This document shows, in pieces, positions 56,236 through 64,000 of a stretch of 64,000 nt of DNA. Made by a program: the position numbers and the translations under genes. The notes below the pieces were generated by a model, which saw only the letters and a program-made list of their open reading frames with translations, made no database searches and was not told the origin of the DNA. Source of the stretch: J005 sp964613235. Lineage in GTDB: Bacteria; Pseudomonadota; Zetaproteobacteria; Mariprofundales; Mariprofundaceae. Numbering within the stretch: the first letter of the stretch is position 1; every line of letters starts with the position of its first letter. The stretch lies in assembly GCA_964613235.1 (NCBI GenBank), contig CAZTGM010000001.1:1-64000 (forward strand), written 5' to 3'.

Positions 56236-57066
56236 ATGCCCACAATGAGTATCAGTATACTTTTTCCGATTGCCGGCCTGCTGACGCTGGCTGCTGCCAT
56301 CCTGGTCTGGCGCCCGGTGTATCAGAGTCATACGCAGGCCATGCAACCTCAGGCGCCAACCATACAGGGCCTGGTCATCCTCAGCCTGACTCTGAGCATG
56401 TTGGCGCTGGTGAAACTAAATCCGGTCACGGCCAACGGTATCAATTTCACGCTGGCTGCCGGCGTGGCACTGGCCACGATCATCGTCCAGCTGATTTATC
56501 TCTACGGCATCCTTCGCCATGGTATTCGTGGCCTGGGCCTGTTCATTCTTCCAGCCACGGCCCTGCCACTGTTGCTCGTTCCCCTGCTGCCCGAAGCGCA
56601 TACACCCAACTGGGTGCAAACCACATCCGTACTGGAAGACACGCACCTGCTGATTTCGCTGATCGCCTATGCCGTACTAACGCTGGCGGCCGTGCATGCC
56701 GTGATGTTCCTGCTGCTGGACCGGGCATTGAAACGGAAAAAATTCTCTCGTCTGGTACAGGCCCTGCCACCCCTGTTCGATATCGACCGACACATGTTTG
56801 CCCAGGTGCGCGGTGCCACAACGCTGATCGGCATCAGCATCCTGACCGGTCTGAGCTGGCAATGGATCGAATATGAAACCTTCGCTCTGCTCAATCACAA
56901 AGTACTGCTGGCGCTGTTCTCTTTTGGTATATTGATTCTGCTACTGGCCAAACGCAACCAGAATCAATGGCCGGGACGCACCTCCAGCCGCGTGATTTTG
57001 ACGGCCTATGCGCTGATGCTGCTGGCTTATTTCGGCGTCAAACTAATCACCTCCTGGCTGCACTAG
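56236..57066 (+). CDS. ypjD: YpjD/CcsA-family cytochrome c assembly-type membrane protein
   Basis: 276 residues with about eight TM helices. SLIAYAVLTLAAVHAVMFLL and ATTLIGISILTGLSWQWIEYETFAL are typical of the CcsA/YpjD (HemX-like) fold, with histidines that could bind heme. In E. coli ypjD is next to the corB-type gene yfjD, the same neighbour as here. Start could be ATG 56236 or 56245. No full cytochrome c maturation cluster is nearby, so YpjD is preferred over CcsA. Confidence 0.85.
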   Translation: MPTMSISILFPIAGLLTLAAAILVWRPVYQSHTQAMQPQAPTIQGLVILSLTLSMLALVKLNPVTANGINFTLAAGVALATIIVQLIYLYGILRHGIRGLGLFILPATALPLLLVPLLPEAHTPNWVQTTSVLEDTHLLISLIAYAVLTLAAVHAVMFLLLDRALKRKKFSRLVQALPPLFDIDRHMFAQVRGATTLIGISILTGLSWQWIEYETFALLNHKVLLALFSFGILILLLAKRNQNQWPGRTSSRVILTAYALMLLAYFGVKLITSWLH

Positions 57067-57085
57067 TCCGGACCAGGCCGCCCAC

Positions 57086-58357
57086 GTGACGATTTCCGAT
57101 CTGTCGCTTTCGCTCATCGCAGCGATTCTGCTGGTGCTGTTGATGTTATCAGCCTTCTTTTCCGGTTCGGAAACCGCCCTCACACGGGCGAGCAAGGCAC
57201 GCATGAACACGAAACAGAAGGAAGGCAACAAGGGGGCCTATCACGCACTGAAACTGATGGAAGCACCGGAGAACATGCTGTCCACGATTCTTTTGGGCAA
57301 CAATTTTGTCAATATTGCCGCCTCCTCCCTGGCCACAGCACTGTGCCTGTCACTGTTCGGGGAAGCAGGCATTGCCTATGCAACCATTATCATGACGCTG
57401 GTCGTGCTGATCTTTGCCGAGGTATTACCCAAAACTATTGCCGTTGCCAATGCCGAGAACTTTGCCTGCAAGGTTGCCGCAACGATGCGCTTTATCCAGT
57501 GGCTACTAATGCCGCTGGTCTGGCTGCTGATGCGTCTGATTCAGCTATTCAAACGCATGCTACGCATTGCCGATACGGATGAAACACCACTGACCCATAA
57601 AGAGTTGTCCACACTGATCGACATTAGCGCCGAATCCGGTGTGCTCGATCAGGCACGCGAGCAGATGCTTAACAGCAGCCTGCATCTGCACGAAATTCCG
57701 GTCAAAGCGCTGATGGTGCCGCGTAAATCCATGCATCTTCTCGATGCCGCGCAAAGCATTGAAAAAATCATGCAGGATATCGCCCGGCAACCATTTTCGC
57801 GCTATCCCGTCTATCATGGCGAAACCGATCATCTCATCGGTATTGTGCATTTGCGCGATATGATCAAACTGGAAGACAAGCAACAATCGCTTGCCGATGC
57901 GCTGGTTTGGCAGGAACCAAGTTATATTCCGTCCACGAAAAATGCACTGGCTCAATTGTTCGACTTCCAGAGCCAGCATCAACACATGGCCATTGTTGTC
58001 GATGAATTCGGCGATATTGAAGGCCTGATCACACTGGAAGATATTATCGAGGAAATCGTTGGCGAAATTCATGACGAATCCGATCGCCCCACCTACTCCG
58101 ATATGTGGATCCAGCCCGACGGTTCGCTCGTGGCCGCAGCCACGGCCAATCTGCACGAAATCAATCAGACCATGGACTGGGAGCTGCCCGAGGACGGTGC
58201 CAATACCATCGGTGGCCTGATCGTCGCCACACTCGGCGTACAACCGGAAGAAAAGCTGTGTCTCGTCGTTGCCGATGTGCGCATTGAAATCCTGAGTCTG
58301 CGCGATGACTGGATTCAGCGCGTACGCCTATCCGCTGAACCGGCGCAGCAGCATTAA
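57086..58357 (+). CDS. CorB/CorC-type (CNNM, HlyC/CorC) Mg2+/Co2+ transport protein
   Basis: 423 residues from GTG 57086. DUF21 TM domain (about 1-180: FFSGSETALTRASKARM, PKTIAVANAE), two CBS domains (about 200-325: KALMVPRKSMHLL, VVDEFGDIEGLITLEDIIEEIVGEI) and a CorC_HlyC domain (340-415). This is the CNNM architecture of magnesium exporters. The E. coli orthologue YfjD (CorB) likewise follows ypjD. Confidence 0.92.
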   Translation: MTISDLSLSLIAAILLVLLMLSAFFSGSETALTRASKARMNTKQKEGNKGAYHALKLMEAPENMLSTILLGNNFVNIAASSLATALCLSLFGEAGIAYATIIMTLVVLIFAEVLPKTIAVANAENFACKVAATMRFIQWLLMPLVWLLMRLIQLFKRMLRIADTDETPLTHKELSTLIDISAESGVLDQAREQMLNSSLHLHEIPVKALMVPRKSMHLLDAAQSIEKIMQDIARQPFSRYPVYHGETDHLIGIVHLRDMIKLEDKQQSLADALVWQEPSYIPSTKNALAQLFDFQSQHQHMAIVVDEFGDIEGLITLEDIIEEIVGEIHDESDRPTYSDMWIQPDGSLVAAATANLHEINQTMDWELPEDGANTIGGLIVATLGVQPEEKLCLVVADVRIEILSLRDDWIQRVRLSAEPAQQH

Positions 58358-58398
58358 ATCATCTGCCATGCAGATCACCGGCTTTTTCTGGAACCATC

Positions 58399-59223
58399 AT
58401 GCATGAATTGCGCCAGCAGGCCGCAGCATGCCTGCGTGCATGCGATGTCGATGCCAAGCTCCTGCTGGTGCGCAGGCTGGTTGCCGACCAGACGATACTG
58501 ACCACCGATACAGCCATCAGCCTGACCGCCGATCCTGTGCTATTAACACCGGGCTGGCCGGCAAGGCCGACGCTGGTTCCGGGAAGCCGGGTACCCAAAC
58601 GCGGCTTTGCCACCCAACAGGGGCGGGCGATACTGATGCATGCCATCGCCCATATCGAGTTCAACGCTATCAATCTGGCACTGGATGCCATCACCCGCTT
58701 TGCCGATATGCCGTCAGCCTATTACAGCGACTGGTTAACCGTAGCTGCCGAGGAAGTCTATCATTTCGAGCTGGTGCGGGCGCATCTGCGCCATCTTGGC
58801 GCGGACTATGGTGATTTCCCGGCACATGGCGGCCTGTGGGATATGTGCGAACGCACGGCAGGCGATGTACTGCATCGTATGGCGCTGGTACCGCGCGTGC
58901 TGGAAGCCCGTGGACTGGATGTCACGCCGGGTATTCAGAAAAAACTGGCTGATGCTGGAGATGCCAATGCCGCAAACCTTCTCGATATCATTCTGCGTGA
59001 CGAAGTAGGCCATGTTGCCATTGGTTCACGCTGGTTCCGCTATCTCTGCGAACAGCACGGCCTCGAACCGGAAGCTACATTCCTCGACCTGCTGCAACGC
59101 TACTTCCCTAAAGGGCTGTTTGGCCCGTTCAACCTTGGCGCACGCCGCCAGGCGGGATTCTCGGCAACCGAAATCGAACTGCTGACTCGCGATGTTTCCC
59201 GCCCAACGACAAGCAACCCCTGA
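58399..59223 (+). CDS. DUF455 ferritin-like di-iron protein
   Basis: 274 residues. Helices carry carboxylate/histidine motifs expected of a ferritin-like four-helix bundle: HAIAHIEFNAINLALD, AAEEVYHFELVRAHL and DEVGHVAIGSRWFR. DUF455 proteins resemble tRNA hydroxylase MiaE but their substrates are unknown. It is 41 bp after the corC-type gene and could be co-transcribed. The start ATG 58399 lacks a clear Shine-Dalgarno. Confidence 0.85.
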   Translation: MHELRQQAAACLRACDVDAKLLLVRRLVADQTILTTDTAISLTADPVLLTPGWPARPTLVPGSRVPKRGFATQQGRAILMHAIAHIEFNAINLALDAITRFADMPSAYYSDWLTVAAEEVYHFELVRAHLRHLGADYGDFPAHGGLWDMCERTAGDVLHRMALVPRVLEARGLDVTPGIQKKLADAGDANAANLLDIILRDEVGHVAIGSRWFRYLCEQHGLEPEATFLDLLQRYFPKGLFGPFNLGARRQAGFSATEIELLTRDVSRPTTSNP

Positions 59224-59244
59224 CGATACTGTTCTGAATATCGC

Positions 59245-59730
59245 TCAGTCGCGGAAATTGGTAAACATCAGTGGCCGGTCGGCATCCATGCCGCGAATCA
59301 GTGCCATGACGGCCTGCAAATCATCGCGCTTTTTACCTGTCACGCGCACCTGGTCACCCTGAATGGCCGCCTGCACCTTGAGCTTTTCCTGTTTGATCTG
59401 CTTGACGATGCTTTTTGCCAACTCCTTGCTGATACCCTGGCGGATCGTAATCAACTGGCGTTTCGTGCCACCGCTGGCGTCTTCCATCGTGCCGTAATCC
59501 AGGCATTTCGGATCAAGTTTGCGGCGCACCAGTTTGCTGCGCAGAATTTCGGTAATCGTGTTCACCTTGTAATCGTCATCGCCAATGACGGTAATCACGC
59601 CATCCGCCAGCTCAATGCTGGCCTTGCTACCCTTGAAATCATAACGCGTGGTGATTTCCTTGCGCACCTGGTTCACCGCATTATCCATTTCCTGCATATC
59701 GGTTTCGCAAACTACATCAAAGCTCGGCAT
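59245..59730 (-). CDS. yajQ: nucleotide-binding protein YajQ
   Basis: 161 residues, full length. It begins PSFDVVCETDMQEMDNAVNQ and has RYDFKGSKASIEL and the C-terminal VRVTGKKRDDLQAVMALIR, all YajQ hallmarks. Two ferredoxin-like domains bind nucleotides; some homologues bind cyclic di-GMP. It is co-directional with the uracil-DNA glycosylase gene 15 bp upstream. Confidence 0.96.
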   Translation of the reverse strand: MPSFDVVCETDMQEMDNAVNQVRKEITTRYDFKGSKASIELADGVITVIGDDDYKVNTITEILRSKLVRRKLDPKCLDYGTMEDASGGTKRQLITIRQGISKELAKSIVKQIKQEKLKVQAAIQGDQVRVTGKKRDDLQAVMALIRGMDADRPLMFTNFRD

Positions 59731-59745
59731 CGTATTCTCCTGTTC

Positions 59746-60450
59746 TCACTGCTCCGTGTGTTCAACACGCTGACACAATAACTGCAAATCACGCCAGCTG
59801 TGCCGTTTCTGCTGCGGCGAACGCAGCAGATAGGCCGGATGATAACTGACCAGCAGTGGCACGCCATTGAGTTCATGCCAGCGCCCACGCAAGGCCTTCA
59901 GCGGCGCATCGGTCTGCAACACCTTTTGCGCCGCTACCCGCCCCAAAAGGCAGATCACCTTCGGAGACAGAATCGATAATTGCTGTTCAAACCAGTGATG
60001 ACAGGCCGCCACTTCATCGGTCTCCGGATCACGATTGGACGGCGGCCGGCACTTGATCGTATTCATGATATACACCCGACTGCGATCCAGCCCCATGGCC
60101 GTGAGCATCTTGTCCAGCAACTTGCCAGCCTTGCCGACGAACGGCTCGCCCTGCAAATCCTCATCCCTGCCCGGTGCCTCGCCAATAAATACGATATCGG
60201 CTGCCGGATCACCGGTGCCAAACACCACCTTCGTACGCGTCCCGGCCAGCTTGCAAGCCGTACATGTTTCGGCCTGTGCGGCAAGCTGTCGCATGCGTGC
60301 TGCTGCATCCTGCTGAATATCCGCGGCAGTCATCTCATGTTCCTCCGCCGCCGATGGCAGGGCCAAATCAGCAAGGGAGACCGGCGTCTGCACGCCGATC
60401 TCCCTTAAATAGAACGCAGTGAAATCTTCGGATGATTTCGTATTAGACAA
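59746..60450 (-). CDS. family 4 (Fe-S) uracil-DNA glycosylase
   Basis: 234 residues from TTG 60450, which overlaps the fbp stop; the frame extends upstream inside fbp without homology. Four cysteines bind a [4Fe-4S] cluster: CTACKL and, after the active-site loop, CRPP and [24 protein letters not shown] is the family 4 active-site motif (motif A), and [11 protein letters not shown] is motif B. It removes uracil from DNA. Unlike type 1 enzymes (Ung) it is common in thermophiles and many other bacteria. Confidence 0.9.
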   Translation of the reverse strand: MSNTKSSEDFTAFYLREIGVQTPVSLADLALPSAAEEHEMTAADIQQDAAARMRQLAAQAETCTACKLAGTRTKVVFGTGDPAADIVFIGEAPGRDEDLQGEPFVGKAGKLLDKMLTAMGLDRSRVYIMNTIKCRPPSNRDPETDEVAACHHWFEQQLSILSPKVICLLGRVAAQKVLQTDAPLKALRGRWHELNGVPLLVSYHPAYLLRSPQQKRHSWRDLQLLCQRVEHTEQ

Positions 60451-61387
60451 GCATGTCCACCGCACTGGCCGAACCGAGAAAAACCGGCACACGCTGATGC
60501 AAACCTTCCGGCTTAACATCCAGCACCGACGCACCATGGCTCATCGCCCTGCCGCCGGCCTGTTCAACCAGAAAACCCATCGGAATCGCTTCATAGAGCA
60601 GACGCAGCTTGCCATTCGGGTTTTTCTCATCAGCCGGGTAAAGGAACACGCCGCCTTTCAACAGCGTACGGTGCATGTCCGCCACCATCGAACCGACATA
60701 ACGCATGCCCAGACCCGTCTGTTGTTTCATGGTATTGAACTTCTGCTGCAGATCGTCCAACCATTTGTCAGCATTCGCCTCGTTCACCGAATAATAGCCG
60801 CCGCTTGCCGGCACCCGCATATCCGGATGACTCAGTTCAAAACGTGCCGAAGTCGGGTTATAGGTAAAACCATGAACGCCCTGCCCGACGGAACAGACCA
60901 GCATCGTGGACGGCCCGTACAACACATAACCTGCGGCAATGACATCGCGCCCGGCCTGCAGCGTATCGCTTTCCAGCGGGGTTTCCGTATTGGCCGTCCT
61001 GCGCTTCACGATTGAGAAAATCGTTCCCACGGGGCCATCTATATCGAGATTGGAGGAGCCATCCAGCGGATCCACCAGCACCAGATAATCGGCATTGGCA
61101 TATTCCTCAATGACCAGCAAATCTTCCTGTTCTTCCGAGCCCACAGCGCAAACAAAACCTGTGGAACGCATTTCCTCGAGGAAAATTTCGTCCGACAACA
61201 CATCAATCTTCTGCTGCTGCTCGCCCTGCACGTTTTCACCACCGGCAGCCCCCAGCGCCCCACGAAACACAGCACCGCGCAACAGGTAGGCAATCTCCGT
61301 CGCCGCGCGGCCCACTCCCTGAATAATCGGCATCATGGCCGAACCATGCGCACCCTGTTTGGCAATAGTATTGAGCGTAATCGGCAT
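60443..61387 (-). CDS. fbp: class I fructose-1,6-bisphosphatase
   Basis: 314 residues from ATG 61387 with AGGAGG 5 nt upstream (a tandem ATG at 61390 is an alternative). The metal-binding signature is VLVDPLDGSSNLDIDGPVGT near residue 100; AVGSEEQE and LLYEAIPMGFLVEQAGG complete the site. It catalyses the irreversible phosphatase step of gluconeogenesis or, in autotrophs, the Calvin cycle; the window does not decide which. Confidence 0.96.
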   Translation of the reverse strand: MPITLNTIAKQGAHGSAMMPIIQGVGRAATEIAYLLRGAVFRGALGAAGGENVQGEQQQKIDVLSDEIFLEEMRSTGFVCAVGSEEQEDLLVIEEYANADYLVLVDPLDGSSNLDIDGPVGTIFSIVKRRTANTETPLESDTLQAGRDVIAAGYVLYGPSTMLVCSVGQGVHGFTYNPTSARFELSHPDMRVPASGGYYSVNEANADKWLDDLQQKFNTMKQQTGLGMRYVGSMVADMHRTLLKGGVFLYPADEKNPNGKLRLLYEAIPMGFLVEQAGGRAMSHGASVLDVKPEGLHQRVPVFLGSASAVDMLV

Positions 61388-61454
61388 CATTCCCTCCTGA
61401 CAAAAAATCGCTGAGCATTGTAACATTCCCCTGCCGATTCAGAAAGGGAAACAA

Positions 61455-61486
61455 AAAAGCCCGGCCATGAAGACCGGGCTTTTTAT
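61455..61486 (-). terminator. terminator after tRNA-Asp / before fbp
   Basis: AAAAGCCCGG and CCGGGCTTTT pair around a 9-nt loop, with T-tracts on both strands. It lies 10 bp beyond the 3' end of tRNA-Asp and should end the tRNA transcript ahead of fbp. Confidence 0.85.
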
Positions 61487-61493
61487 TTATTAG

Positions 61494-61570
61494 TGGCGGA
61501 GCGGACGGGACTCGAACCCGCGACCTCCGGCGTGACAGGCCGGCATTCTAACCAACTGAACTACCGCTCC
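61494..61570 (-). tRNA. tRNA-Asp (GUC)
   Basis: 77 nt including an encoded CCA. The acceptor stem is GGAGCGG/CCGCTCC with discriminator G, the anticodon loop CTGTCAC gives GUC, and the T-loop TTCGAGT follows. The cloverleaf folds completely. Confidence 0.97.
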
Positions 61571-61571
61571 G

Positions 61572-61647
61572 TGGTGGGCGCTGCAGGGATCGAACCTGCG
61601 ACCTACGGCTTGTAAGGCCGTTGCTCTCCCAGCTGAGCTAAGCGCCC
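61572..61647 (-). tRNA. tRNA-Val (UAC)
   Basis: 76 nt including an encoded CCA. The acceptor stem is GGGCGCT/AGCGCCC with discriminator A; the anticodon loop CTTACAA gives UAC; the T-loop TTCGATC is standard. It lies 1 bp upstream of tRNA-Asp in the same transcript. Confidence 0.97.
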
Positions 61648-61650
61648 GAT

Positions 61651-61677
61651 AAAAACAAGGGCCTGTAACAAGCCCCT
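61651..61677 (-). other. imperfect stem-loop between hup and tRNA-Val
   Basis: On the minus strand AGGGGC pairs with GGCCCT with one mismatch and is followed by TGTTTTT. It resembles a weak terminator for hup, yet it lies between the predicted tRNA promoter and tRNA-Val, so it may instead be a leader-processing signal. Confidence 0.35.
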
Positions 61678-61692
61678 GCTTTGGGTGCGCGA

Positions 61693-61720
61693 ACTATAGT
61701 CACGCGCCCGGAATATACAA
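61693..61720 (-). promoter_or_regulatory. putative tRNA operon promoter with GC-rich discriminator
   Basis: On the minus strand TTGTAT (61720-61715) and TATAGT (61698-61693) are 16 bp apart, followed by TCGCGCACCC. A GC-rich stretch between the -10 and start site is typical of stable RNA promoters inhibited by ppGpp/DksA. Confidence 0.6.
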
Positions 61721-61724
61721 TAGT

Positions 61725-61997
61725 TTACTTGACGGCGTCTTTCAGAGCCTTGCCAGCCTTGAATTTCGGCGCCTTGGATGCCGGTACGTCAATGGTTTCA
61801 CCGGTGCGCGGATTACGCGCAGTACGCGGACCACGTTCAGCCACCGAGAATGTTCCGAAACCGACCAGTGATACGGAATCACCGCCTGCAAGCGCACCAG
61901 TAATGCCACCAAGTACTGCTTCCACGGCCTTGCCTGCGTCGGCCTTGCTCAAACCTGCCTGGTCTGCAACCAGACTTACCAATTCTGCTTTGTTCAT
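61725..61997 (-). CDS. hup: DNA-binding protein HU
   Basis: 90 residues, the standard HU length. MNKAELVSLVADQAGLSK at the start, LVGFGTFSVAERGPRTARNPRTGE forms the DNA-binding beta-arm with the intercalating proline in RNPRTG. It bends and compacts DNA as a dimer. It follows lon, as hupB does in E. coli. AGGAGG-like GGGAGGAAC precedes the ATG. Confidence 0.96.
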   Translation of the reverse strand: MNKAELVSLVADQAGLSKADAGKAVEAVLGGITGALAGGDSVSLVGFGTFSVAERGPRTARNPRTGETIDVPASKAPKFKAGKALKDAVK

Positions 61998-62027
61998 TGT
62001 TCCTCCCGCTGATTCGATGGGCTACGA

Positions 62028-62058
62028 ACTATACGTAGACACCCCCATCCTGTGTCAA
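62028..62058 (-). promoter_or_regulatory. putative hup promoter
   Basis: TTGACA (62058-62053) and TATAGT (62033-62028) on the minus strand, spaced 19 bp, which is longer than ideal. A small inverted repeat CTACG-N7-CGTAG (62022-62038) covers the -10 and might be an operator. Confidence 0.45.
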
Positions 62059-62074
62059 CATTTTTTTTTGTTTT

Positions 62075-64000
62075 TTAGTGCGCCATGGCGGATGAATCGT
62101 CCTGATAGATATCCAACGCTGCATTGGACGCAAAACTTGCGGCCATACTTACCCCGGACGGAAGCCGAGTCAAGGCATGTTCGAGCACCTGATCCATATG
62201 CTCCACGGCATGAATCTCAAGACCCTCCAGCACATCGGCTTCGATATCTTTCAGATCCTTAAGGTTCTCCTGTGGAATCACCACATCAGTTAATCCCCCG
62301 CGCTGGGCTGCCAGCAACTTCTCTTTCAGTCCACCAATCGGCAGAGCCTTGCCACGCAACGTAATCTCACCGGTCATACAGACATGACGCCTGACCGGGA
62401 TAGTGGTCAGTGCAGACACCATTGATGTGGCCATAGCCAGTCCGGCCGACGGCCCATCCTTGGGAATCGCGCCTTCCGGCACATGCACATGGATATCCAC
62501 CTTCTGATGAAAATCAGGCTTCAACCCCAGCTGCTTGGCCCGCGAACGCACATAGGTCAAGGCAGCCTGAATCGATTCCTGCATCACATCACCCAGCTGC
62601 CCGGTAATCGTCAGTTTGCCCTTGCCTGGCATCAGTGCCGTTTCAATCTGCAACAATTCCCCGCCAACTTCAGTCCAGGCGAGCCCCGTAACCACGCCCA
62701 CCTGATCCTCCCGTTCGGCAATACCGAAACGGTATTGTGGTACACCGAGATAGGCCTCGATATCGGCAGAGGAAAGGGTAATCGGCCGATCTTCCGATTT
62801 CGACACCCGAGCCAACGCCACCTTGCGGCAAATCTTGGCAATCTGACGACTCAGATCGCGCACCCCGGCCTCGCGGGTATAATGCCGGATGATTTCCAGT
62901 ACGGCATCATCTGCAATATTCAGATCCTCATCCTTCAGACCATGATTCTTTTTCTGCGTCGGGATCAGATAACGGCAGGCAATGGCCAGTTTTTCATGTT
63001 CGGTATAACCAGACAGATGAATGATCTCCATACGATCCCTTAGCGGTGCCGGAATATTCAGGCTGTTGGCCGTGGTAATAAACATGACCTCTGACAGATC
63101 ATAATCGACTTCCAGATAATGGTCATTGAAGGTGGCATTCTGTTCGGGATCCAGCACCTCCAGCAGCGCCGAAGACGGATCACCGCGAAAATCGGAACCC
63201 AATTTGTCGATCTCGTCCAGCAAAATCAGCGGATTCTTCACACCGGCCTTTTTCATCGACTGAATCACCTTGCCCGGCAATGAGCCAATATAGGTGCGCC
63301 GATGACCGCGTATTTCGGCTTCGTCGCGCATACCGCCCAGGCTGATGCGCACAAACTCACGATGACTGGCACGGGCAATCGAACGCGCCAGCGAAGTCTT
63401 GCCGACACCCGGAGGACCGACAAAACACAGGATCGGCCCCTTCATTTTACGCACCAGCCGGAGTACAGCCAGGTATTCAAGAATGCGCTGCTTGACCTTT
63501 TCCAGACCATAGTGATCCGCTTCGAGAATGGCTTCCGCCTTCTTCAGGTCACGACACAAACGACTGCGCTTCTTCCAGGGGATTTCCGTCAGCCATTCAA
63601 GATAATTGCGAACCACCGTTGCTTCCGCACTCATCGCCGGCATCATTTTCAGGCGCTTGAGTTCGGTTTCAGCCTTCTCCTTCGCTTCCCTGCTCAGGCC
63701 AACACTGTCAATCAGCTTGCCCAGCGTCTCAATATCGCCATTGCCCTCATCTTCACCGAGTTCTTTCTGAATCGCTTTCATCTGCTCATTCAGATAATAC
63801 TCGCGCTGACTTTTCTCCATCTGCCGCTTGACCCGCGAACGGATGCGCTTATCAATCTGCAGCACCTCGATTTCATCTTCCATATGCGCATACAGGCGTT
63901 CCAGGCGTTCAATTGAACCAGACATCTCCAGCAGTGCCTGCTTGTCGTCCACCGACAGATTCAGATGCGAAGCGATCGTATCAGCCAGCTTGGTCGGATC
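62075..64000 (-). CDS. lon: ATP-dependent protease Lon (5' end outside window)
   Basis: 642 C-terminal residues are visible; the frame stays open to the window edge ([16 protein letters not shown]), so the N-terminal substrate domain is cut off. A coiled region ([20 protein letters not shown]) precedes the AAA+ domain with Walker [16 protein letters not shown] and Walker [12 protein letters not shown]. The protease domain has the catalytic serine in [12 protein letters not shown] and lysine in [14 protein letters not shown]. It degrades misfolded and regulatory proteins. It is followed by hup on the same strand. Confidence 0.96.
   Translation of the reverse strand, partial: DPTKLADTIASHLNLSVDDKQALLEMSGSIERLERLYAHMEDEIEVLQIDKRIRSRVKRQMEKSQREYYLNEQMKAIQKELGEDEGNGDIETLGKLIDSVGLSREAKEKAETELKRLKMMPAMSAEATVVRNYLEWLTEIPWKKRSRLCRDLKKAEAILEADHYGLEKVKQRILEYLAVLRLVRKMKGPILCFVGPPGVGKTSLARSIARASHREFVRISLGGMRDEAEIRGHRRTYIGSLPGKVIQSMKKAGVKNPLILLDEIDKLGSDFRGDPSSALLEVLDPEQNATFNDHYLEVDYDLSEVMFITTANSLNIPAPLRDRMEIIHLSGYTEHEKLAIACRYLIPTQKKNHGLKDEDLNIADDAVLEIIRHYTREAGVRDLSRQIAKICRKVALARVSKSEDRPITLSSADIEAYLGVPQYRFGIAEREDQVGVVTGLAWTEVGGELLQIETALMPGKGKLTITGQLGDVMQESIQAALTYVRSRAKQLGLKPDFHQKVDIHVHVPEGAIPKDGPSAGLAMATSMVSALTTIPVRRHVCMTGEITLRGKALPIGGLKEKLLAAQRGGLTDVVIPQENLKDLKDIEADVLEGLEIHAVEHMDQVLEHALTRLPSGVSMAASFASNAALDIYQDDSSAMAH

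Noticed and set aside
56032..56346. 104-codon minus-strand frame over the inverted-repeat element
   Set aside because: It overlaps ypjD, and its apparent similarity to the opposite-strand frame (both read QGxFTLIL) simply reflects the inverted repeat.
1..64000. CRISPR array, prophage, rRNA operon or origin of replication
   Set aside because: No regularly spaced repeats, phage structural genes, rRNA sequence or DnaA-box cluster were seen anywhere in the window.

Overview
The window is a gene-dense stretch (about 65 protein genes, two tRNAs) of a free-living Gram-negative proteobacterial chromosome. LptD and SurA, UbiG (ubiquinone), DksA, Lon followed by HU, the lptD-surA-pdxA order, the ypjD-corC pair and ftsEX beside ftsY all point to Proteobacteria. 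HrcA with a CIRCE operator alongside a sigma32-type promoter is a combination known outside the enteric gammaproteobacteria. A deep-branching lineage such as the Zetaproteobacteria would fit, but that is only an inference. There is no phage, CRISPR array or intact insertion sequence; nearly everything is housekeeping.

Layout. 1-5,350: start of metE (minus), divergent metR, then a regulatory leader with two NrdR boxes and a cobalamin riboswitch ahead of class I ribonucleotide reductase nrdAB. 5,350-13,700 (minus): speA, then the heat-shock operon hrcA-grpE-dnaK-dnaJ with dapB and a cytochrome b561 gene appended. 13,850-14,700 (plus): rplM-rpsI. 14,800-20,000 (minus): a class III nucleotide cyclase, a repeat lipoprotein, ispG and hisS. 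20,080-23,130 (plus): yhbY, bolA, a YihY membrane protein and an Xaa-Pro peptidase. 23,130-40,330 (mostly minus): dppB, dppC, nagZ, moeB-rhodanese, lipB, dksA, dnaX-ybaB-recR, ugd, yggS-proC-yggT-yggU and three envelope glycosylation genes; a plus-strand group (membrane protein, heme-type beta-barrel, nhaA) lies between dppB and dppC. 40,420-47,430 (plus): ubiG, lptD, surA, pdxA, yqgE and a flavodoxin-like gene. 47,430-49,830: histidine phosphatase, folE, two cysteine-motif proteins and a decayed gamma-glutamylcyclotransferase. 49,830-55,970 (minus): ispD-ispF-orf-ftsE-ftsX-ftsY-uup. 56,000-59,220: an inverted-repeat element, then ypjD-corC and a DUF455 protein. 59,245-64,000 (minus): yajQ, family-4 uracil-DNA glycosylase, fbp, tRNA-Asp, tRNA-Val, hup and lon (cut by the window edge).

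Most notable points. (1) The B12-independent methionine synthase gene and a B12-riboswitch plus NrdR-controlled class I RNR sit side by side, forming a B12-sparing locus. (2) SurA carries an extra C-terminal NTF2-like domain, and its client LptD carries what look like two halves of the same fold in its periplasmic region. (3) The heat-shock operon combines CIRCE/HrcA, a sigma32-type promoter and a strong terminator between dnaK and dnaJ. (4) There is a 141-bp element with 21-bp inverted ends, and a gene remnant downstream of uup. Translational coupling is extensive (ATGA and TTGA overlaps), with unusually frequent TTG starts.
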